From the NCBI GenBank assembly GCA_023623175.1, contig JAMNXU010000033.1, positions 1-64,000 on the forward strand: DNA of 64,000 nucleotides. Reading direction: 5' to 3'. Of this stretch, positions 1-8,101 are shown piece after piece; positions within the stretch are counted from its first letter, which is position 1, and each line of letters begins with the position of its first letter. A model generated the notes under the pieces. That model was given only the letters and a program-made list of their open reading frames with translations, had not been told where the DNA came from and made no database searches. Both the position numbers and the translations under genes were made by a program. Source of the DNA: Bacillota bacterium. GTDB taxonomy: Bacteria > Bacillota > Clostridia > Acetivibrionales > JAMNXU01.

Positions 1-70
1 CGGCAGTTAAGCTTCTCAGTGCCGATGATACTTGGGTGGAAACGCCCTGGGAAAGTAGGTCCCTGCCGGA
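1..70 (+). rRNA. rrf: 5S ribosomal RNA, 3' part (truncated by window edge)
   Basis: The first 70 bases match the 3' part of bacterial 5S rRNA. There is a GTTAAGCTTCTCAGTGCCGATG stretch (written here across loop C/helix III), a GGGTGG-AAACGCCC element, GAAAGTAGGTC corresponding to loop E/helix IV, and a closing CTGCCGG that would pair with the missing 5' end. A strong terminator follows at once, as expected at the end of an rRNA operon. The 5' part lies left of the window. The exact 3' end is set by the closing helix and may be off by one or two bases. Confidence 0.88.
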
Positions 71-77
71 ACTGATA

Positions 78-116
78 TCGGCGCCCTGTGTTAAATGCAC
101 GGGGCGCCGAATTTTA
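78..116 (+). terminator. Rho-independent terminator of the rRNA operon
   Basis: A 13-base stem (TCGGCGCCCTGTG, 78-90) pairs with 98-110 with a single G-T wobble around a 7-base loop, and is followed by ATTTTAT. It sits 8 bases after the 5S rRNA, so it closes the rrn operon. Confidence 0.85.
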
Positions 117-283
117 TGTACAAAGCATATCTGAATGTATATTCGATAATCCGCTCGATAAAAATCACAGACTGAACAATTCACTGCATAATAAATCGCT
201 GCATAATATGGGGATTGTAAGAAAACAGTATAAATTGAAAAGCAATTGAAATGATACAGGTTTGGACACAGGAGTGATTTATT
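117..283 (+). other. Intergenic leader before the P-loop ATPase gene
   Basis: This is AT-rich spacer between the rRNA terminator and the next gene. It carries a short direct repeat (CTGCATAATA-like, near 184-214) and an AGGAG ribosome site at 271-275. No promoter is convincing enough to name. Confidence 0.4.
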
Positions 284-1387
284 ATGGCAAAGGGCGGAAT
301 AAGGCGCATGTTTCCCGGCGGTAACACTTCGCAGGGTTTTTACAGTTTTTATGACAATATCATACCCCGGAAAGAAGCCGCGCGGCTTTTTATATTGAAA
401 GGCGGACCTGGTGTCGGCAAATCCACCATCATAAAACAAATAGCCAACGAAATGGTTGAAAGGGGATATGATGTAGAGCTCATGCACTGTTCATCGGACA
501 GTGATTCCCTGGACGGCGTCGTTATACCTGCGATAAGAGTGGCGATAATAGACGGCACTGCGCCCCATACAGTCGATCCCAAGTATCCCGGCGCTGTTGA
601 TGAAATTATTAATCTCGGGGAATTTTGGGATGAGGAAGGCATACGAAGCAACCGCAACGAAATCATGGAACTTGCGGAAATGAAATCGAAATTTTTTGAA
701 AGGGCGTACAGGTATCTCAGGGCTGCAGCTGAAGTATATTCGGACTGCGAGGCGATATATAATGAAGCGCTGGACGAGGGAAGGCTGAATTCGGCAACAT
801 GGGAAATAATCGTTGATATTTTCGGGAAAACGCCCATACCGATCAGGGCCGGACGCCAGAGGCACCTTTTTGCAAGCGCCATTACGCCAAAGGGAAATAT
901 CAGTTTCCTGGAGACGGTCCTAACGGGAAAAATATATAAACTTTCGGCGGATGTCGGCGCGGGGACCGATAGGATTCTGGAAAAAGTCCATAACGCTGCC
1001 GTTGAAAGAGGATTCAGCGTAGAATGCTTCCACTGTGCTTTAAATCCCCGGAGGATTGATCACCTGGTTATACCGGAACTAAATGTTTCAATTACCGCAT
1101 CAAACAAGTTTCATGATGCAAGGTTGCCGGTTTACAGGGAAATTGATTTTGGTGAACTGTTGGACGACAAGAACGTGAAGAAATACGGGGAGGCGCTGCG
1201 TTTCAATGAAAATGTTCTCGACGGCCTGCTCAACGCTGCGATATCTTCGCTGAACCAGGCAAAATCGCTGCATGGCAGGATAGAAAACTTTTATACGCCC
1301 CATATGAACTTTGAGTCGATACAACGCTGTTCGAATTCAATCAGGGAACGAATAATCAAATTTGCGCGGGAAATAACTGAAACATAA
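284..1387 (+). CDS. P-loop ATPase, PRK06851-like family
   Basis: This 367-residue cytoplasmic protein has a clear Walker A motif, GGPGVGKST, at residues 40-48 and a Phe/Tyr-rich N-terminus (GFYSFYDN). It looks like two tandem NTPase-type halves. The second half restarts near residue 205 (TGKIYKLSADVGAGTDR) but its P-loop is degenerate, so only the first half should bind nucleotide. Repeated HCSSD and HCALN segments occur at the same place in each half, supporting an internal duplication. It resembles the uncharacterised PRK06851 family of Clostridia and Bacilli, whose role is unknown. Start is ATG with AGGAG eight bases upstream. It stands alone between the rRNA operon and an unrelated membrane-anchored gene. 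Confidence 0.75.
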   Translation: MAKGGIRRMFPGGNTSQGFYSFYDNIIPRKEAARLFILKGGPGVGKSTIIKQIANEMVERGYDVELMHCSSDSDSLDGVVIPAIRVAIIDGTAPHTVDPKYPGAVDEIINLGEFWDEEGIRSNRNEIMELAEMKSKFFERAYRYLRAAAEVYSDCEAIYNEALDEGRLNSATWEIIVDIFGKTPIPIRAGRQRHLFASAITPKGNISFLETVLTGKIYKLSADVGAGTDRILEKVHNAAVERGFSVECFHCALNPRRIDHLVIPELNVSITASNKFHDARLPVYREIDFGELLDDKNVKKYGEALRFNENVLDGLLNAAISSLNQAKSLHGRIENFYTPHMNFESIQRCSNSIRERIIKFAREITET

Positions 1388-1671
1388 ATTTAATGAATCA
1401 TATCATTCATTTAACTGAATCATATTATTAATAAAGCTGCAATACTGTCGGAAAGCAGTTATGTTGCCGGCAAACGGCTCGCGGCAGGCATACCGGATTT
1501 AGCCGGAATTTTCAAAAAGCCAAGTTGCAGGTTAAAAATCGTAAGGCATAAGGCAAATATTATATAATACGGAAAATACTTTTAATAATGAAATGGATCT
1601 GCTACAATAATCCTATAGCGGCTTGAGCCATTACATCTTTGAAAATCAGCTTTACAAAGGATGAAGGTTAA

Positions 1672-3822
1672 ATGGGCCGTTTCAGGATTAAAGCGGTTTT
1701 CGGTACAAAATTTATCAGTATTGCAGCTTTTCTTACCGTCATTTCAATTATCGCCTTTGCCGTAAGCTACAGGTCAAATTTCAGAAAACGCGCGCTTGAA
1801 ACGCTTAGTAAGATGGACAGCGATACCGGCTTTACCTTGAGCGAGATGGAAAACATCGCCGGCAAAATGCTGCCGAAAAGCAAGGAACCCATTAACGGCA
1901 AAAACCCAAACATCAGCCCTTTTATCCAGGGCGACATGGACGGGGACGGCGTTAACGAAATAGCCGCGGTTTATAAAAATAAAAAATCGTCTAAAAACGG
2001 GGTCAACATTTTCAAATACGCGGACGGCAAATGGAAAACGGTTTTTGAACTTGAAGGTCTGGGAGATTTTGACCTTGCAGGATTTTACGACTTGACGGGC
2101 GAAGGATGCAGCGAACTTCTGATAGGAACTGTTTTCAGCGAAAACGGCAACGACGGGAAAAACAAGGGCGGAACAAGCACCGGCGGAGATGAAGTGAGCC
2201 GTCGCCTTGATATACTTGGATGGAATGGGGACGCCGTTGTAAGCGTCGCCCAGGTTGATTATCACAATATATACGTGGAAGACATGCCCGGAGGATACGG
2301 AAAGGACGGAATATATGAACTGGCAATAGGGCATGGGGACGGAAGCTTTGAAATTTGCAGGCTGTGGAGTTTTGGACAATTAATTCCCGCTGAAGAAGAA
2401 GCGTGGGCGCATTTCTTCGCCAAAGAACTGTCACGCCTTGAAAAAAGTTCTGACGGCGAAAAAAAGGTTGAAGATTTGTATTTGCTGGCCGAAGCGAGAT
2501 ATTACGCCGGGAAATATGGTGAATGCATTCGAACGATAACTGAAGCGCTGGAAATTGCAAAGGAAGACAGGGAGCTGCAGAACAGGTTCCTGGTTTTAAA
2601 AGCAAAGGCTCACATGAAAGAGGGAGAATTTGCTGAGACTGAAGATATCCTCCGCGAACTCATAAGCTCCCAGAGGGAAGCCGGCATAAAAAATGAGTTT
2701 CTTGCCGACTGCCTGCTTACACTGGGCCGCTGTCTCGGGGAAGCCGAGCGTTTTGAAGAAGCTTTGGAAGCTTTCAAAAACTGTTTCGATTTGTATGAGC
2801 AACTATATGAAAGCGACTATTTCAAAAAACTCGCAAGACAGGCGATCGTGCGCGACGCTGCAGGCAAACTGAAAACGGAGCGTGCCGCGAAAATTCTTGA
2901 AGACAGTATAAACGGGAAAGGCAACCTTTCGGCGGAGAATATAGCAAATGAGATTAAAGCATGGGGAAACGCCAATGGACTGGCAACCAACGTAATCCTG
3001 CCTGAAAAAAGCGATGCTGACGTTACAGTCATGCTCGTGGAAATGCAGACGGCAATCCTTGATAATTCTTCGGTCGGTACAGTAAAAGGATTTGCAATAC
3101 TCGAGTACGGAAACGGAAAAGCGGCGATTGAGCCGGTATATGCCGGGATCAATGAGAATTATGCAGGCAGGGTACTGGGTTTCAGGATTGCAAAGGCGCC
3201 GGGAGACGCTCTCGAAGCGGCGATTTTGCTGGATGATGAATCAATTAGCGGCATTAAATGCCCGGTATTCAGGCTTTTCAGGAAAGAGGAGGGGAAATGG
3301 ACGAAAATCTGGGCTTCTCCCAAAAACAGCTGGAGGAATTCCGACGGAAGCATTACTTTTATCGGCGAAGGTATTTCTGAGTTTGTAATAAAGAGCAGTT
3401 CATTCTGTTACATGGATTCAAGGACCGGCATTTTCCTTGAAAGCAATACCGGTCCCCGCCGGTGGTTCTTGGACACATGGATCAGGCAGGGCGACGAATA
3501 CGTGATAAAGACCGCCGACACGGTTCCTTCCGCCTATAATACGCTTGTAGAATTCATATACAGCATAAGCGTAGGAGACAATAAAACCGCTGCGGGCTGT
3601 GTCGCCGAAAAGGAACTTGTCAGCAAGGCAACAAGACTTGGTCTTGCGCAGAAGCCCCCCGGGCAGGAGTGGGGCATCGAAAACGACGGCAACGACATGA
3701 CAGGGCCTCTTACGGTTGTTGTAAAAAGCGAAAAAACTCCTCTTCAAAGGAGAATTGAGTTTTCCTTTGTGAACAGGGATGGCCGTTACCTGATTTCAGC
3801 CATAATTCCCCTTTCACAGTGA
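1672..3822 (+). CDS. Membrane-anchored FG-GAP/TPR-like protein of unknown function
   Basis: This 716-residue protein was not assigned to a named family. Residues 13-33 form one hydrophobic segment after a basic N-terminus, so the bulk should be extracytoplasmic. Around residues 86-100 lies a GDMDGDGVNEIAAVY segment, the Ca-binding loop plus strand seen in FG-GAP/VCBS propeller repeats, with a second LAGFYDLTGEGCSELLIG copy near 133-150. Residues about 250-375 are helical TPR-like repeats (AEARYYAGKYGECIRTITEA and similar). The C-terminal 300 residues are beta-rich, without a motif I can name. The ATG follows AAGGATGAAGGTTAA. The gene stands alone and converges with the DUF1638 gene only four bases away. 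A surface-exposed sensor or scaffold role is conceivable but is inference. Confidence 0.6.
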   Translation: MGRFRIKAVFGTKFISIAAFLTVISIIAFAVSYRSNFRKRALETLSKMDSDTGFTLSEMENIAGKMLPKSKEPINGKNPNISPFIQGDMDGDGVNEIAAVYKNKKSSKNGVNIFKYADGKWKTVFELEGLGDFDLAGFYDLTGEGCSELLIGTVFSENGNDGKNKGGTSTGGDEVSRRLDILGWNGDAVVSVAQVDYHNIYVEDMPGGYGKDGIYELAIGHGDGSFEICRLWSFGQLIPAEEEAWAHFFAKELSRLEKSSDGEKKVEDLYLLAEARYYAGKYGECIRTITEALEIAKEDRELQNRFLVLKAKAHMKEGEFAETEDILRELISSQREAGIKNEFLADCLLTLGRCLGEAERFEEALEAFKNCFDLYEQLYESDYFKKLARQAIVRDAAGKLKTERAAKILEDSINGKGNLSAENIANEIKAWGNANGLATNVILPEKSDADVTVMLVEMQTAILDNSSVGTVKGFAILEYGNGKAAIEPVYAGINENYAGRVLGFRIAKAPGDALEAAILLDDESISGIKCPVFRLFRKEEGKWTKIWASPKNSWRNSDGSITFIGEGISEFVIKSSSFCYMDSRTGIFLESNTGPRRWFLDTWIRQGDEYVIKTADTVPSAYNTLVEFIYSISVGDNKTAAGCVAEKELVSKATRLGLAQKPPGQEWGIENDGNDMTGPLTVVVKSEKTPLQRRIEFSFVNRDGRYLISAIIPLSQ

Positions 3823-3826
3823 TACT

Positions 3827-4555
3827 TTATATGGTAACAATTTTTTCATGGTCGTAGACTGCCCTGATGGATTTGCCCGGCGGCACGACGAGGAATTCTT
3901 CATCGTTCCAGTCTCCGTTGACCAATGCCCGGACAAGCCTCATGTCTCCCTGTATGACTTTCAGTTTTTGTCCCTGTTGTGAGGCAATTTCTTCGAACTT
4001 CTGCCTGAAATTAAGATGGGCAGTCTCAGGAATTTCTATAAAAATCAAATCGTTGTTTTCCGTTGCAGGATAAAGGGTATCCCAGATGTAACGGGCATTC
4101 TCCTCGCCGTATTGCTCCACGAGCTCGCGGTAGGATTTGTCGAGACCCAGGAGCCTTCCCGAGTCGGCCTCCCTCAGATAATTCGTACCCCTTTCCGCAT
4201 AACCCACGGAACTCCATTCAGCACTCAGGTTGTCACCGAAATGTTCCATGAATTTTCGCCTTGATCCCAGCAATATCGTGCAGCAGTCATGAGCCCTGGG
4301 AATGACCAGGGGTATGGAGCGCGCTGTAAGCCCCAGCGTGGCATTTCCGCACAGGCCGAAACCGAGAAGGATATAATCGTATGTTCCGTCTTCGCTGGTC
4401 CTGTCTATAATAGACTGCAGCTGCTCCCTAAGTTTATCGGGACTGTCGTGCGCCCCCTTGGGCGTGAATTCGGGATCGATTACATGGGGTGAAGCCGCCA
4501 TGGCAAGGCAGGCTTCCCTGAAAAAAACTTCGCAGCATATAAATTTTAATTTCAC
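3827..4555 (-). CDS. DUF1638 domain protein
   Basis: About 242 residues with the DUF1638 signature: an N-terminal KLKFICCEVFFRE strand, GFGLCGNATLGL near the middle, and IPRAHDCCTILLGS shortly after. The conserved Cys and His-Asp-Cys residues suggest a metal or corrinoid-type site. The family is uncharacterised, with some members near corrinoid methyltransferases. The GTG at 4555 is preferred because AGGTGG stands seven bases before it and homologues begin with KLK. A GTG at 4567 would overlap that ribosome site. It is the third gene behind murT-gatD, 41 bases after gatD, so it is probably co-transcribed, although no functional link to lipid II amidation is known. Confidence 0.75.
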   Translation of the reverse strand: MKLKFICCEVFFREACLAMAASPHVIDPEFTPKGAHDSPDKLREQLQSIIDRTSEDGTYDYILLGFGLCGNATLGLTARSIPLVIPRAHDCCTILLGSRRKFMEHFGDNLSAEWSSVGYAERGTNYLREADSGRLLGLDKSYRELVEQYGEENARYIWDTLYPATENNDLIFIEIPETAHLNFRQKFEEIASQQGQKLKVIQGDMRLVRALVNGDWNDEEFLVVPPGKSIRAVYDHEKIVTI

Positions 4556-4596
4556 GACTGATACCACCTGTAAAGTATTTTGTATAATGCAACCTG

Positions 4597-5343
4597 CTAT
4601 TTCAACAAGCGGCTGATCATACTTTCCCTGGCCATGTTTTCAAAAGTATCATCAAGCCTCGGCAAACCTGCAAAGTCGCCGTATTTTTGTTTCAGCGCCC
4701 TGCTCAGCAATAGATCGGCAAGTGCGGGATTTTTGGGCAGAAGGCTTCCGTGGGCATAACTGCAGAAAACGTTTTTGTAAACTGCGCCTTCAAGGCCGTC
4801 TTCACCGTTATTGCCCCCGCCTGTCAATATCCTGCCGAGGGGCTTTACATCGGGTCCCAGGTATGTTCTGCCCTGATGGTTTTCAAATCCCACAATTTTG
4901 CTGTCATAGCCTTCCGCAGCAAGAATGTCGCATTCAAACAGAATGTTGCCTATTATCCTTGTTTCCCCTTCCACGGTCCACAGGTCCAGAGCGCCCAGGA
5001 ATTCTATTTCTTCACCTTCCCGTGTCCTGTAGTATCTGCCCAGCATCTGGAATCCCCCGCAGATGCACAGGAAAACCTTGTTGCCTTCAATTGCGCTTTT
5101 TATTTCAGAGGCTTTTTCACTCAGCAGATCGGGACTAATGATTTTCTGTTCATAGGTTTGACCGCCGCCCAGAACCGTGATGTCATATTTTTCTGAATCA
5201 TAGGCATCCCCTATGGTGACTGCATCAATGCTGACCTTTATATTCCGCCATTCGGCGCGTTTTTTCAGCGCGATGACATTGCCGCGGTCCCCGTACAGAT
5301 TGAGAAGGTCAGGGTATAAATGGCAAATGTTTAATTCATACAT
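4597..5343 (-). CDS. gatD: Lipid II isoglutaminyl synthase, glutaminase subunit GatD
   Basis: This 248-residue class I (triad) glutamine amidotransferase is of the CobB/CobQ-like type. Cys95 in CICGGFQMLG is the nucleophile and His198 in SYAHGSLLP is the conserved partner. LYGDRGNVIAL near residue 16 and the LGGGQTYEQ stretch are typical of GatD. The enzyme frees ammonia from glutamine and feeds it to MurT, which amidates the alpha-carboxyl of D-Glu in lipid II to D-isoglutamine at the cytoplasmic membrane face. Start is ATG with GGAGGT upstream. It lies 15 bases downstream of murT, the order usual in Gram-positives. Confidence 0.93.
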   Translation of the reverse strand: MYELNICHLYPDLLNLYGDRGNVIALKKRAEWRNIKVSIDAVTIGDAYDSEKYDITVLGGGQTYEQKIISPDLLSEKASEIKSAIEGNKVFLCICGGFQMLGRYYRTREGEEIEFLGALDLWTVEGETRIIGNILFECDILAAEGYDSKIVGFENHQGRTYLGPDVKPLGRILTGGGNNGEDGLEGAVYKNVFCSYAHGSLLPKNPALADLLLSRALKQKYGDFAGLPRLDDTFENMARESMISRLLK

Positions 5344-5358
5344 GGGTTTACCTCCGCA

Positions 5359-6903
5359 TTATTTCCAAAAATCCCTCAGCCTGAACTTATTTTTCAGATG
5401 TTTCCTGATATCCAGCATCGCGGTATATGTAGGAAGCAGGTAAAGGGTATGGCCTTCCGGCGTGTCGGCCAGCGCTTTGTCAATCAATCGCCCGTAATTT
5501 CTTTCGATCTCAATTTTATCCGTGTCCATGCCGCAATACTTCAGCCGCACGGCCATGTCGCCGGCCCGGGTGCCTGACACGTATACGCTGTCCATTAGGG
5601 GAAAAATCGGTTGCATTTTTTCAAAGTCCACGTCCCAGAGCCATGAAACATCGGTGCCGTCGGCAATCCTGTCGTTTATTATAAAGGCTGCAACGAAATT
5701 CTTTTTTTCGGTGAGCAGATAATTAATTACCTGGTTGAAGCCGGCGGGGTTTTTTATCAGGATTACTTTAACGGTTTTGCCGCCGGCATCGATGGTTTCC
5801 ATCCTTCCAAAGCCGCTTTCGACTTTTGAAAGGGAAGCGAGCGCAGTGTCCATGTCGGTATCGAGCGCCCGGCTGCAGCCAACGGCTGCGAGCGCATTGT
5901 ATATGTTGTAAAGCCCGGGAAGGCTGATTTTTACCGAATAAATTTCATTTTTGTTTTGTGCATGAATACCGCCTTTTTCTGAGGACAATCCGTTGCATTC
6001 CGTATTCATCAGGCCGCTTTTTTCAGCAGACAAGACGTTTTCTGCGGAAATTTCGTCGCACGGCGAAAATTGCTCAGTATTATCAGTATCAGATTTTATA
6101 CAGGAAGGTTTCGCGAGTCTCAGCCTGATTGCGGAACCAGTGGCCGACAGTTCTTCCACTTCCGTGCACGCCACATTTGATTCGGGTCTTGCGTAGCCAC
6201 AGGTCGGACAGCGGAACCAGCCAAGGTGGCCGTATATGTAACTGTCGTATTCATAGCGTGTTTTGCAGTAAATGCAGAAATTTGCGTCGCTGCTTCCGCT
6301 GTCGGCAACGCCTTTACAGGCTCCGGGATCAAAACCGTAATAAATGACTTCATTGCCTGCGTTTTTTCCAAGGGAAGCACAAAGAGAATCGTCGGCGTTC
6401 AAAACGAGCTTTGCGTTCGGGGATTTGCGAATGCCCGATGCCACGTTTTCAACTGTCGTGTAAAGCTCGCCGTAACGATCGAGCTGGTCCCTGAAAAAGT
6501 TGGTGACGACAAGAATATCAGGAGAAATATGGTTGGTTACCGCGTTAAAAGCCGCTTCATCGATTTCGAGCAGCGCGGTGGATACTCCGGAATCGCCCCT
6601 GTAATTTACGTTTTCAATAAAAGTGGTGACAATGCCGCTTACAAGGTTGGCTCCCGATTTGTTGGTTATATAGCCTATATTATTATCCTTAAGAATCTGG
6701 CCTATCATTTTCGTCGTGGTAGTTTTGCCGTTGGTGCCCGTTACCATTATTATCCTGAAATTTTTGGCCGTTTCACGGAGAACGTTCGGATAAATTTTCA
6801 GCGCGAGTTTGCCGGGAAGGCTCGTTCCTCCGCGCCTGAAAAGCCTGCAGGCAATAATGGCAAATTTGGCGGTTAGTATTGATAAAATGTACCTTATTTT
6901 CAT
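5359..6903 (-). CDS. murT: Lipid II isoglutaminyl synthase, Mur-ligase subunit MurT
   Basis: About 514 residues. A Mur-ligase P-loop (MVTGTNGKTTTTK) and the Mur central-domain TNFFRDQLDRYGE stretch are clear. A four-cysteine zinc ribbon (CIYC...CPTC) is the MurT-specific insertion. A low-complexity acidic, Ser-rich segment of about 50 residues follows the ribbon (coded near 5945-6105), making the protein longer than typical MurT of about 450 residues. MurT uses ATP to activate the D-Glu carboxylate of lipid II and GatD supplies ammonia. The ATG at 6903 is chosen because AAAGGAGC lies just before it and homologues start MKIRYIL. An upstream in-frame ATG at 7026 would place the promoter -10 inside the gene. 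Confidence 0.92.
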   Translation of the reverse strand: MKIRYILSILTAKFAIIACRLFRRGGTSLPGKLALKIYPNVLRETAKNFRIIMVTGTNGKTTTTKMIGQILKDNNIGYITNKSGANLVSGIVTTFIENVNYRGDSGVSTALLEIDEAAFNAVTNHISPDILVVTNFFRDQLDRYGELYTTVENVASGIRKSPNAKLVLNADDSLCASLGKNAGNEVIYYGFDPGACKGVADSGSSDANFCIYCKTRYEYDSYIYGHLGWFRCPTCGYARPESNVACTEVEELSATGSAIRLRLAKPSCIKSDTDNTEQFSPCDEISAENVLSAEKSGLMNTECNGLSSEKGGIHAQNKNEIYSVKISLPGLYNIYNALAAVGCSRALDTDMDTALASLSKVESGFGRMETIDAGGKTVKVILIKNPAGFNQVINYLLTEKKNFVAAFIINDRIADGTDVSWLWDVDFEKMQPIFPLMDSVYVSGTRAGDMAVRLKYCGMDTDKIEIERNYGRLIDKALADTPEGHTLYLLPTYTAMLDIRKHLKNKFRLRDFWK

Positions 6904-6975
6904 ACGTGCTCCTTTTAAATCAAAAAAACTCCTTAAAATGTTTTGCCCGAAAAACCGGTGCATGTCCATAAAAGG

Positions 6976-6984
6976 ATTATAACA
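6976..6984 (-). promoter_or_regulatory. Extended -10 promoter of murT-gatD
   Basis: On the minus strand TGTTATAAT (a TGn plus perfect TATAAT) lies about 73 bases before the murT ATG. No good -35 stands 17 bases upstream, which is tolerated by extended -10 promoters. Its position supports the shorter murT start. Confidence 0.55.
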
Positions 6985-7172
6985 CAGTCTTAGATCGTCT
7001 GTATTAATTTTTTCGTATTTGGACATTTCCCAAAAGGGTAGTTATATAGTTGTTGAATGGTTGTTGCCGTGATGTTAAAATAGGCTTGAAGCGGAATTTT
7101 TACTTATAATAGGCAAATAACGATTAATAGGCTGCTGGCGGGCAAATAACCTTTTATGAGCCAATAAACCAA

Positions 7173-7190
7173 CACACCCGGGAGGGTGTG
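7173..7190. repeat. Perfect short palindrome at the murA break
   Basis: CACACCC (7173-7179) and GGGTGTG (7184-7190) form a perfect 7-base stem around GGGA. The right arm belongs to murA (Gly-Gly-Cys codons), while the left arm belongs almost wholly to the non-homologous upstream DNA. Homology to MurA begins at 7178, inside this palindrome. Confidence 0.8.
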
Positions 7191-8101
7191 AAATAGGTCC
7201 AAGACCCATTGATTTGCACCTGAAAGCCCTCAGGAGCATGGGCGCCAGGATCCGGGACGCTCAGCACGGTTTTATTTTTTGCGAAACGGATAAGCTCCAG
7301 GGAACGGACATCATGCTGGATTACCCGAGTGTGGGAGCTACTGAGAATATTATGCTTGCAGCGGTTTTTTCCGAAGGAGTCACCCAGATCAGGAACGCTG
7401 CAAAGGAGCCTGAAATTGTTGATTTGCAGAGTTTCCTCAACGCCCTTGGAGTCAATGTTGTCGGGGCCGGCACCCATCTGATAAGGATTGAGGGATGTAA
7501 AAAGAAGTTGCGCGATGTGGAGCATAAAATCATACCGGATCGCATAGTTGCAGGTACATACATGGTGGCGGCGGCCATGACCGGAGGCGAAGTCCTGCTC
7601 AGGAATGTCATACCCGAACATCTCGTTTCGATAATGTATAATTTGAGGGAAGCAGGCTGCCAGATACGCACCAACGGGGATTGGGTCCATATACAGGGAC
7701 CCGAGAGACTCAATTCAATAGACATGGTCAGAACGCTTCCTTATCCAGGTTTTCCGACGGATATGCAGCCCCAGACGGTAGCAATGCTTTCCATTGCCAG
7801 GGGAACAAGCATAGTTGTGGAAACGGTATTTGAAAACCGGTACAAGCATGTGGAAGAAATGTTGCGCATGGGAGCGAATATAAAACTGGAAGGCAGGATA
7901 GCCATTATCAAGGGTGTAAATAAGCTCGCCGGAGCGGAGATTTACGCGAGGGACTTGAGAGGAGGAGCTGCCCTGGTACTGGCAGGTCTTGCGGCGGAAG
8001 GAACAACCATTGTGCACGGTGTAAAGCATATTGACCGTGGATACGAGAAAATTGAAGACAGGCTGAGGCATTTGGGTGCCAAAATATCTAGAGTCGATTG
8101 A
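7178..8101 (+). pseudogene. murA: UDP-GlcNAc enolpyruvyl transferase MurA, 5'-truncated
   Basis: Reading from 7178 the frame gives PGGCEIGPRPIDLH, the MurA loop carrying the catalytic cysteine (E. coli Cys115), and continues co-linearly to the normal MurA C-terminus (DIDRGYEKIEDRLRHLGA type). The first roughly 113 residues are absent. Upstream the same frame is non-homologous for six codons and then meets TGA at 7157-7159, with no ATG or ribosome site. The only in-frame start, TTG at 7214, would lack the catalytic cysteine. As drawn this copy cannot make active MurA, so a second murA elsewhere, or an assembly or rearrangement error here, is implied. It occupies the usual place before divIB in the division cluster and its stop overlaps the upstream divIB start option. 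Confidence 0.85.

Noticed and set aside
6904-7026. Longer MurT start at 7026
   Set aside because: It would put the TATAAT of the promoter inside the gene, and AAAGGAGC marks the ATG at 6903.
7154-7690. Minus-strand 178-codon open frame over murA
   Set aside because: It is antisense to a conserved MurA frame, has no family pattern and no ribosome site.
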